Source: Spongilla lacustris
Lineage: Eukaryota > Porifera > Demospongiae > Spongillida > Spongillidae
Direction of reading: 5' to 3'
NCBI GenBank assembly: GCA_949361645.1
Contig: OX442435.1
Location: 3,582,220 to 3,646,219 of the forward strand
Length of the DNA: 64,000 bases
The notes beneath the pieces are model-generated. The model was not told the DNA's origin. It did not search any database and was given only the letters and a program-made list of their open reading frames with translations. Shown here piece after piece: positions 56,030 to 64,000 of the stretch; positions within the stretch are counted from its first letter, which is position 1, and each line of letters begins with the position of its first letter. The position numbers and the translations under genes are program-made.

Positions 56030-57555
56030 CTGCAAAACAGATGAGACACAAAATGTACATGTATTAGTGAACATAATCCCACGTCCATTCAAGGCCCCAA
56101 AGGTACAGCCACTTTCCCCAGCTAAAGTACATGTGCTACTGACATACCGGTGCTCAATCAAGACCAAGAACAAAGTGATACTTTTTATCTAGACTGTAGG
56201 TACACATTGATGTACTACGGTAATGGACCACTTGCTGATGATGTAATGCATTTACCAATCATTTAGAATTACATGTACTATCTACATGTAGCTGATCGCG
56301 CAGCTTTAATAACTTCTTCCTATTTGACTTTCAGTCACTTGGAAATTGAGCCAATAGGTCCACACTCCAAGGCCCTAACAACCAAGATGATAAGAGGCTG
56401 CTCGAATCCATACATGCATGGGCTGCAACCAGTAAACAGTGCACTGCCATTGTTTTATAACACATACACATGTACATTTCTGTCCACTCAAGTCTCAACC
56501 ATACCCATACACACAACACTTTGTCCACAAAACAGGGAGGGAGAAAGGTTCTGAACTTACACTTATATGATACACTTTCAGTCATTCTGCACTCATCCCT
56601 AAATCAGAGATACATAAGATTACACTTTATATTCCTGTGCCATATAACATCCCTAACAACCCTTTGTATGGAACTGTAAATATTTGTGGGCAGCTGCAGA
56701 TGCACTTGGCTTATGACACAACCATAACAAAAGCATCAATGATGCTATGACGACCAAATAGTAAAAGGAACTGGAGGTATAAAATTTGCACTTTACACTC
56801 TAGGTGCCACCTCCAGCATAATTTATAAAACTTGCAGAAGATAAAGATCACATCAATATAGTCCATGCCTTTTGTATGGTCACGATCAGTTAACAGCAGT
56901 TGTGAAAATGGATGTGGTTGTCGGGATCCACCGGCCTCGGGGGAGCGACGATGAACACTATGCATCCAAAGGTTAACATAAATTTGTTACGTAGGCCAAC
57001 ATGGTGTGTTGTCATAGGCCTAGATATATCGCGTATTGTACGTTGAACTGTACATTCATAGAATACATAATGCCACGACAACCGTCATAAGCGCAAGGAT
57101 AACACAACTCGTAACCCATTGTTTCCGCCTATATGCCTATTAACCTATTGTCCTCTCGCAATTATAGGCTATCACCATCCACGAGTAACTTACGGCTCTT
57201 TCTCTTATTCTGCGACTGGATCTAGATCGCCCATGAAAAAGCACACTTCACGTATATATAAAAAGTGCGGGTAATGTACTTATAAGGCTGTTTCCATGCA
57301 TGCCTGTGGCGGCACGTGAATTGTTTCCGGTGTAGACTTTCAAATTTAATATACAGGAACTCCCCCAGCTGCTTGCGTGACTTTGTTTTTGTACTCAGTA
57401 TGTGCTTGTACGCATATGTGACGGATCAAACATACCCTGGTTATTATAAAATTATCATGTACGTAGCCAAATCACACAGATTAAAAACAAGAAAAAAAAA
57501 ACCCCGGTTATTGTAATATTTAAAAAGAACATACATGTACATGTACGTAATCAAA
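56030..57555. other. Presumed intron 1 / 5' region of the Rab gene
   Basis: A strong minus-strand donor (GAGCC|GTAAGTTAC) lies at 57195, downstream of an ATG that opens only MGDLDPVAE before a stop. It could be a non-coding leader exon of the Rab transcript. No exon coding the few residues before VLIGDQG was found here. Confidence 0.3.
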
Positions 57556-59479
57556 TCACACATCAGTGCTTTTGGCTGTAACCAAAATGCTCCTGGGTCT
57601 CATAACAGATAGAGAAGATTCTAGGGAGTCTATAGTGAGACTAACATCTGCTAAATCAAGCGCACGAGGCATCTCATTACACTTGCAGTGCAGAATGCGG
57701 CCGTTGAGCATCTCATGGGTTGCGGTAGGATTGACAACAAAGCTGCCTGGAGGCAGTAAAGGGAGGGGGGGGGGGGGGGGGGGGGGGAGACAGTTAAAGA
57801 CTATTGTGACCCAAAGGGAACATAAACATACAGTCCCCCACAAGTGATGGAGGTGCAGGAGTATCCAATGGTTTCACATCCTTTGTCAGCCGAGTCAACA
57901 CATGGCTAATCTGAGGAGAGAGGCATCACAGTTGGCTTCAAAGCAGTTAAATTTATTCTGTGCAGATGTGGAACAAGGAGAATTGATGCATCTAGGGGTG
58001 TGTGCATGTGTGTGTGTTGTGTGCATGTGTGTGTGTTGTGTGCATGTGTGTGTGTTGTGTGCATGTGTGTGTGTTGTGTGCATGTGTGTGTGTTGTGTGC
58101 ATGTGTGTGTGTGCATGTGTGTGTTGTGTGCATTTGTGTGTGTTGTGTGCATGTATGTGTGTTGTGTGCATGTGTGTGTGTTGTGTGCATGTGTGTGTGT
58201 TGTGTGCATGTGTGTGTGTTGTGTGCATGTGTGTGTGTGTGTGTTGTGTGTGTGTTGTGTGCAGAAGCACCTGAAGTGATGAGGTAAGCAACTCATACTC
58301 CGCTCTCAGTTTTAAAGCTTGTAAGGCTTGGATAGCAACATCATGGCTGGTCTGGAAACTGAAGAGACAGTAAAACATGTTAGCACCTACCTCCTTCCTC
58401 CCTCCCAGAACCTCTACTGTACCCCCAGCAACTCCTAATCCACAGGCACCTTCTCTTATATCACCAGCACCTCATATAGCACCAGCACCTTTTATAGCAC
58501 CAGCACCTCCTATAGCACCAGCCCTTCCTATAGCACCTGCAACTACATGTACCACCAGCGCTCACCTGCTATAGCACCAGCAACTAACCACAAGCACCTG
58601 CTACACCTTAATCACCAGCAACCACATCTGGTAGTGGACAAAATTACAATCATCTTTGTCCTACGGCCTAGATGTACATGTACATGTACATTGCACGGCT
58701 TAATTCATTTTTAGGATCATTTGGCTCAGTATGGTTTTTTTAAGGTTGACTATTTAGCACATCACAAGTTAATTGTGCATCACTCTTTTTTTTGCCATTC
58801 GACACATGTGCTTTGATTATCAAACTCTGTATTTATTACCCACAATGGGTACGAAAGTGATATGCAAGCTACCAAAAGCTGAAAACCTACATGTATATTG
58901 TACGTGTACATACATAGGTACATGTACACGTATGTGGAAACCAAAAGCATGCTAGGAAGCCAGGTTCAGGTCAGTTATCAAAGGTATACATGTAGATGAG
59001 TTGCAGTGTTTTTTTAGAAAACTATTTTAGGAAGCAGGTAGTTAATTGCTCTCATACATGTACTCCTACACCCCCAGCACCTCCTTACGCCACCAGCACC
59101 CCTACAGCACCAGCACCTCCTTACGCCACCAGCACCCCTACACCACCAGCACCTCCTTACACCACCAGCGTTCCTTGACACTCACTAAATAGAAGATTAC
59201 TTTATTGTGACCAGCCATGTTACCAGTCCCTACACAAATCTGCATATTTACGATATTAATTTGTGAGTCCATCAGCACCATACATGCATACTGTACATGC
59301 ATTACTACTTACGACACGGCACTTACAGGCATAGCCTGACCCCATGAAGAAGGCTGGTGACAAACTGATCATCCACAGAGTACCTCCTCATCGCGCCAAT
59401 CTCCTCCAAGTCCACACAACAGTTGGTCATCACGCCGGCGCACCTAGCCAAGATCTGTCCCATCCCGTGAAGAGACAGC
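57556..59479 (-). CDS. Unidentified conserved-looking gene, last four exons
   Basis: Minus-strand exons: 59479-59327, 58358-58271, 57910-57832 and 57746-57556, each with AG/GT borders; the phases agree at all three junctions (2/1, 0/0, 1/2). The product reads SLHGMGQILARCAGVMTNCC, VDLEEIGAMRRYSVDDQFVT, SLLHGVRLCL, then FQTSHDVAIQALQALKLRAE, YELLTSSLQ, ISHVLTRLTKDVKPLDTPAP, and in the last exon SFVVNPTATHEMLNGRILHC, ADVSLTIDSLESSLSVMRPR, ending AKSTDV. The protein looks helical and soluble; no signal or membrane segment is seen. I do not recognise it. Further 5' exons should lie above 59479 but were not found. Introns hold a (TG)n-type minisatellite and a poly(G/C) tract close to the last acceptor. 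It is in tandem with the Rab gene. Confidence 0.65.
57770..57788. repeat. G-run of about 19
   Basis: Lies 24 bp from the splice acceptor of the last exon of the unidentified minus-strand gene, where on the transcribed strand it forms a C-run in the polypyrimidine position. Its length may be unstable or misassembled. Confidence 0.8.
57998..58262. repeat. TG-rich minisatellite, unit about 20-22 bp
   Basis: About twelve copies of GTGTGCATGTGTGTGTGTT, within an intron of the minus-strand gene. The Cys/Val and His/Thr-rich open frames across it are by-products. Confidence 0.93.
58440..58615. repeat. AGCACC(N)n minisatellite
   Basis: About ten copies of CACCAGCACCT-CCTATAG (18 bp), within an intron. 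A second cluster of the same kind is at 59065-59172. Confidence 0.85.
59065..59172. repeat. AGCACC(N)n minisatellite, second cluster
   Basis: Copies of CCAGCACCTCCTTACGCCA alternating with CCAGCACCCCTACA. Intronic. Related in motif to 58440-58615. Confidence 0.85.
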
Positions 59480-60086
59480 CTGTAAAGGAAGACAAGCACA
59501 GTGAACACCACAAGGTCATGTGACCTCCTTGCACAGGTACTACACTTGTGTGTACTCACAACTGCTACTCTTATAAGTTGGTGCTCAGAAAGTGTTACAG
59601 TCAACTGCCCCCACCATTGGCTAGCAAGGCGACATACATTTTGTAACATATGCCAGAGCTTGGCACACCATGATAGCTAAACAATAATCCAATACATTGA
59701 CAATTGATCCTAACAAATTGAACAGTCAAAAATACACTCCAATACAAATAGAAATTACTTGAAATGACAATTATTCATTGATGCACTTGTTTATTCCAAT
59801 ATAATAACTTAGAACTTAAGAAAGGAACATGAATTCACCAAGGACAGATGCCTCATCAATTGTTCAAGCACAGCATAGCTGCAAGCATGATCATACAATC
59901 ACTAACTGCCAACAAAATAATAGACTGAAGGGTTCTTATCTACATGTACCACTTCCACATATGAGTGTACCACGACTATGTACATGTACATGCAACTCAC
60001 CATAACAGAACTTTTATGATAATTACCCTGAGCACTAGAGGAGTTTGCACACAAACAGGACAAGTTCAACTAAACCCTTTCCCTCG

Positions 60087-60440
60087 CCTGTATTATGACT
60101 TGTGGCAGATTAACATGGAACATTACACATGAGTGACAGTGATAGTGACAAAGCCACAGCAATACATAGCTCACTGCAAATTACACTCCGCTGAGATAGT
60201 GTGATCAACATGAGAGTCAAGCAAAATAATAATAAAAAGTTATCACACACAGTGATACTGTATACATGTGTATGTACCAGCAGAACATTCTGAGACCGTT
60301 GAATTGATGTTTGGGTGCTGTGTGGCTTTGCACAGCATACAGGTACTGTTACATGTACTTACATGTATATTACTCTCAATTGAATAGCCACTTTATATGC
60401 TGCCCATCATATGTAGACAAACAAGTACAGTGTTCCAAAT
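60087..60440. repeat. Direct duplication, left copy
   Basis: Shares with 63087-63530 a colinear run from CCTGTATTATGACTT through CAGATTA, GACAAAGCCACAGCAATACA, ATTACACTCCGCTGAGATAG, TTTGGGTGCTGTGTGGCTTT and ATCATATGTAGACAAACAAG, with moderate divergence and small indels. The copies are 3.0 kb apart and enclose a retroelement fragment and the 1.73-kb foldback. Confidence 0.85.
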
Positions 60441-60663
60441 GAAGAGACTAATAAATGACTTTTTTACTATTTTGCGTGCAACATTTGAACCCTTCAAGCT
60501 ATATTTGAGGAAATTAGATCTTAATATTCAGCCATCACTTCTCTACATGAATGTATTGTACATGCATCATGTAGGCTGCATAGTGATAATCATATGCCAA
60601 TGCCTATATAGACAAGTAGAGTTCAGGGCCTTTCTAACTGGAAAAAAAATTGCTTCCATTGCA

Positions 60664-60945
60664 GGTTCATCACTGTTTCTGTGGATGGGGTCTTGGGTCA
60701 TGATGCACAACACCTGATCAAGCGCCTATGTGACCAAATTGCAATGAAGTGGGAGAAGTCACATTCAGAAGTAATGGTATCTTGGAGGAATTTTTGGTTT
60801 CAGTCTTTCAGATATGTGCTAGCTATATATTTTGAAAATGTCTCAAACATTATTCCTTTACCGCCTTTAAAACAATTGCAGGGGGAGGAGCCGTCTGTCA
60901 GGAAAGTCGCTAGAACTCACGCTAGACTACCATACTGATATGAAC
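60664..60945 (+). pseudogene. C-terminal retroelement fragment
   Basis: Reads FITVSVDGVLGHDAQHLIKR, then LCDQIAMKWEKSHSEVMVSW, and, more weakly, FQSFRYVLAIYFEN. The phrase 'xxxSVDGxLGxxAxxxxKRLxxxLAxKWxKPYSEVMGWxRxRLSFAxxRAxxLC' is a C-terminal block in animal non-LTR retroelements. It is a different family from the 324-863 type, though of similar layout. No polyadenylation or duplication found. Confidence 0.5.
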
Positions 60946-61285
60946 GCTGCCATAGGTTAAATGCTGATATCAGATATAGTATATAATTAAACGATGCCAT
61001 GCAAATAGAACAATGCATGCACGTCTGCATTGGCATAGCGACTTTGAAAATAAGCTCAGGAGTGCTGTAGTAAGGATTCCTGTGCTCAGCCACCAATGAT
61101 TCTACATGCCATATGGAAGATTTTGAAAACTATACTTATCGCAGAGAACAAAGCTTTTGCAAAGTAACTGACTCAGAAGTGCATGGTGAAGACTGTTGCT
61201 TTTATTGTTATTCAAATGTACACATACTGATCAGAAGCACTTGGACTGGAAGCAACTAATGCACGACGCCATATAATTACATGTA

Positions 61286-63014
61286 GATAGTTTCCACAGA
61301 AAGATGTGAAGGAATTTAACCACGTCATGTCGTGTAAAACCACACCCACTGGCTGGAAATATCAGAGATCATGGCAACGGTAATAACATGTGGATCAAAG
61401 TTACTGTATGTCTACGAAAGAGCCCTACTTTGCTTCTTTGGATGCTTCTGGACATCAAAGGTCTGGGACTTTCAGTGGATAACGACTCGTATGCGGCAAT
61501 AAATTCCAAGAACTTTGTAAGCGATATGTCACCCTGCCCCCAAGTTGAGTTGCATGGGGCATATCTCTGCTATTTTATTGATCGCCCTGGAGTTTATACA
61601 TGCCAAAAATTGCTACAATGGAAGCAGCTGAATGCCTATAACTTCTTCACTAGTGTGTTGGTGCAAACTGTTGGAATTTGGGATCTGAATTACGCGAGCC
61701 AGTGTGTAATTTTGAAAGCTCTTGTGAATCAATGCAAGCATGCGTAATCCAGATGAGGCTCACTGTGCTTGGGTAGCAACCTGAAAGGCAGGAGATATAG
61801 TGGCAGCACAGCACACTGCACCTGCATGGCTCATTCATTCATGCATTATACTGTATACCTGCTCCATATATCTTTCAGCTTGGGTGAAGGCTGCATGTAC
61901 TACACCTGATTAGCCAACGCTTTGATGCCAAAATCAGCAATCTTGTCCTCACCGGAACCAAATCCTTCATGTTCTGGTGCCCCAGCTCCAGCAATTCCGG
62001 CTATGTTAATAAGCTTGCGACATCCAAAATACAGGACCATAAGCAAGGAAGATATTTATGCAGAGTGCCATTGCATTTTCAATGAAGAATTTCTCAAGAT
62101 GAATCAGATTACTTGGAGAGGAGCACCAAACATCAGGCACAGTCTTTGTTGTGGTTTGCTCATCGAAGGGGTTGCATAACTGCTTCAACATTTAGTGCTG
62201 TTCTCCACATGCACAAGTATTGCGTTCCCATCTCAGCCATTCGTTGACAGCATCCTTGCAGAAAAGTGTTATGAAGCTAAAACTCTCCATCTCTTGAGTG
62301 GAGGAGGTCAATGAACCTGTTGCCAGGGAATTAAGAATAGCTGCACATTATGCAAAGGACACACACAGAGTTCAAGATGCTTATGGTCCTGTATTTTGGA
62401 TATCGCAAGCTCATTAATGTAGCCGGTGCAGTCTATGATCACATAGCTGGAGCTGGGGTGCCAGAACATGGACAAGATTGCTGATTTTGGCATCAAAGTT
62501 TTCAGAGTTGTAAAAAACTGTTGTTTGTCTTTCTGGTTGCTACCCAAGCACAGCAAGCCTCATTGGATTATGCATGCTTGCATTGATTCACAAGAGCTAT
62601 CAAAATTACACACTGCATGGCTCGCGTTATTCAGATCCCAAATTCCAACGGTTCGCACAAACCCACTAGTAAAGAAGTTATAAGCATTCAGCTGCTTCCT
62701 TTGTAGCAATTTTTGGCGTGTATAAACTCCAGGGCGATCAATAAAATAGCAGAGATATGCCCCATGCAACTCAACTTGGGGCAGAGTGACATATCACTTA
62801 CTACGGGTCGTTATACTGAAAGTCCCAGCAGGCATAACTTATCAGGTACCTTTGATGTCCAGAAGCATCCAAAGAAGCAAAGTAGGGCTCTTTCGTAGAA
62901 ATAACTTTGATCCACATGTTATTACCGTTGCCACTCCAGTGAATCTTTCCAACCAGTAGGTGTGGTTTTACGTGACGTGTTTAAACTCCTTCACACCTCT
63001 CTGTGGAAACTATC
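61286..63014. mobile_element. 1.73-kb foldback element
   Basis: Outer ends pair GATAGTTTCCACAGA (61286) with TCTGTGGAAACTATC (to 63014); further in, AACATGTGGATCAAAGTTA (61386) pairs with its complement near 62919, and ATGCCAAAATCAGCAATCTTG (61924) with CAAGATTGCTGATTTTGGCA near 62472. Arms are about 750 bp with indels and about 10% mismatch; the unpaired centre is about 330 bp (62045-62375). Open frames in the arms mirror each other (for example MHGAYLCYFIDRPGVYTRQK on the minus strand at 62769), so any coding signal is duplicated. The centre reads ECHCIFNEEFLKMNQITWRG, unrecognised. Immediately to the right is a GGGACAGTGTCC terminus (63024). Confidence 0.85.
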
Positions 63015-63023
63015 TATTTAAAA

Positions 63024-63086
63024 TGGGACAGTGTCCATCAAAATCACCCTTCTGAGTTTTAATATTTATCACTATAAAATTCCACG
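63024..63086. repeat. Terminus of the 22.4-kb foldback family, second copy
   Basis: GGGACAGTGTCCATCAAAATC, then TTATCACTATAAAATTCCACG, aligns with GGGACAGTGTCCAGCAAAATC and TTATCACTATAAAAATTGCACG at 22448-22510. It ends where the direct duplication (63087) begins. Confidence 0.75.
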
Positions 63087-63530
63087 TTCCTGTATTATGA
63101 CTTAGGGCAGATTGTTATAACATGGAACATTACAGGTAAGTGATAGTGATAGTGACAAAGCCACAGCAATACACAAAAGAAGGGTTCACTGCTAATTACA
63201 CTCCGCTGAGATAGTGTGATTAACATGAGAGTCAAACAAAAAAATGAAAATAGTTATCACTTACAGTGATACTGTATATATGTACATGTGTATGTACATG
63301 TACCAGCAAAACATTCTGAGACAGTTGTGTTGTATATCAAATGTTTGGGTGCTGTGTGGCTTTGCACAGCATTATCAGCATACAAGTACATGTACGTATA
63401 TTACAACTGTACTCTCAATTGAACTTTATCGTACATGTATAATACTCTCCACTGAACTTTATAACTAGCTAGCACTAGAATGAATTGCTGCTGTCCATCA
63501 TATGTAGACAAACAAGTATACATAAAACAC
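63087..63530. repeat. Direct duplication, right copy
   Basis: Matches 60087-60440 (see there). It is longer because of TACATG-type insertions and an extra stretch near 63420-63480. Confidence 0.85.
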
Positions 63531-64000
63531 TGTAACATTTTGTTCAGTAAGCCAGGCTAAACTAAAACAGCTACATGTAATCCAGGAATATGTGTGTTAC
63601 ATGTACATGCTTTCGCTTCCATTGCTGATAACTGCATTGTATGCAGCTTTTTGAAGTAGAGCAATATAAAATACGCATCAAGCTTAGAGTGAATCAGGGT
63701 ACTGTACATGTAAAAGCACAACAGAAATTGTTATTAAAGACCAGGAACATGTACTGTACATATATGTACAATGTCTCAATGTTGAAGTAAACTGCATGTA
63801 CATGTACGGTTAGGCAGAACACAACAATAAAAGAGTAGGCGCTCCTGCTCTTTAACAATTACTGTGTACTTTTGCATCTGGTTCATAACCTCAGGTTAAC
63901 AAAGCATTAACCTGGGTTAACAAAATGTTAAAAGTTGGTAGATCTACATGTATATGGTTAATATATGCTACATGTACATGTATGTACATTGAACTGCTTG
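63531..64000. other. No gene recognised; dense TACATGTA
   Basis: Many (TACATG)n and ACATGTAC palindromes. No exon found. Confidence 0.45.

Noticed and set aside
55826..56067. Plus-strand and alternate minus-strand frames over the Rab exon
   Set aside because: Shadows of the phase-consistent Rab exon.
56110..56150. Rab first exon ending at the donor CACCG|GTATGT
   Set aside because: The frame needed to join VLIGDQG contains a TGA and no ATG.
57895..58378. Cys/Val or His/Thr-rich proteins
   Set aside because: By-products of the TG-rich minisatellite in an intron; all frames of the repeat are open.
61388..62769. Two similar proteins (HGAYLCYFIDRPGVYT) on opposite strands
   Set aside because: Mirror images from the arms of the 1.73-kb foldback, without known motifs.
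1..64000. tRNA or rRNA genes
   Set aside because: No cloverleaf-like or rRNA-like sequence was recognised by eye; a covariance search would be needed to exclude them.

Overview
The window is eukaryotic nuclear DNA: AT-rich, intron-bearing, and packed with broken transposable elements. An animal, most likely a marine invertebrate (a sponge or cnidarian would fit), is suggested by a spliced Rab GTPase gene, by the mix of Helitron, hAT, pogo, piggyBac-like, Gypsy, DIRS and LINE-like sequences, and by the very frequent palindrome TACATGTA. The species assignment is inference.

Layout. 0.3-0.9 kb: 3' end of a retroelement. 1-8.6 kb: mostly silent, with a hairpin cluster, a C-rich minisatellite and a small foldback element. 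8.6-15.5 kb: a patchwork of decayed retroelement pieces (Cys-rich N-terminus, linker, reverse-transcriptase thumb) and at least three hAT transposase C-termini. 15.6-19.4 kb: a TIR element, then a pogo-type transposase flanked on both sides by piggyBac-like MITEs. 20.5-22 kb: Gypsy pol remnant. 22.4-23.3 kb: a near-perfect 820-bp foldback. 23.4-24.2 kb: a Val/Pro repeat ORF. 24.27-29.6 kb: a Helitron (Rep plus PIF1-like helicase) interrupted by a 499-bp poly(A) retroelement with a 9-bp target duplication. 29.8-35.2 kb: a three-level nest, in which a conserved transposon-like gene is split by a Gypsy element (itself split by a hAT MITE) and again by a piggyBac-like MITE. 36.3-38.8 kb: DIRS element with a 106-bp MITE in its RT. 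41.5-42.4 kb: a long Pro/Ala/Leu repeat ORF. 42.7-43.7 kb: hAT element with both ends. 43.8-44.15 kb: foldback. 46.4-47.1 kb: a small two-exon gene. 47.5-47.9 kb: another retroelement 3' end. 50.6-54.3 kb: a 3.7-kb minisatellite of about 24 bp. 54.5-59.5 kb, minus strand: the two convincing host genes, a Rab GTPase and an unidentified four-exon gene, each with phase-consistent canonical splice sites. 60-63.5 kb: a direct duplication enclosing a 1.73-kb foldback.

The host genes lie in tandem on the minus strand in the last 10 kb; nearly everything else is mobile or repeat DNA. Most elements look dead. The nesting order gives relative ages: the conserved gene family and the Helitron are older than the Gypsy, LINE and MITE insertions inside them.

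The best candidates for something undescribed are the retroelement family seen in at least three 3' copies plus scattered 5' pieces, the foldback family whose terminus recurs 40 kb away, the 3.7-kb array that abuts a Rab gene lacking a visible prenylation tail, and the uncharacterised spliced genes. All family names here rest on motif recognition by eye; no database search was run.
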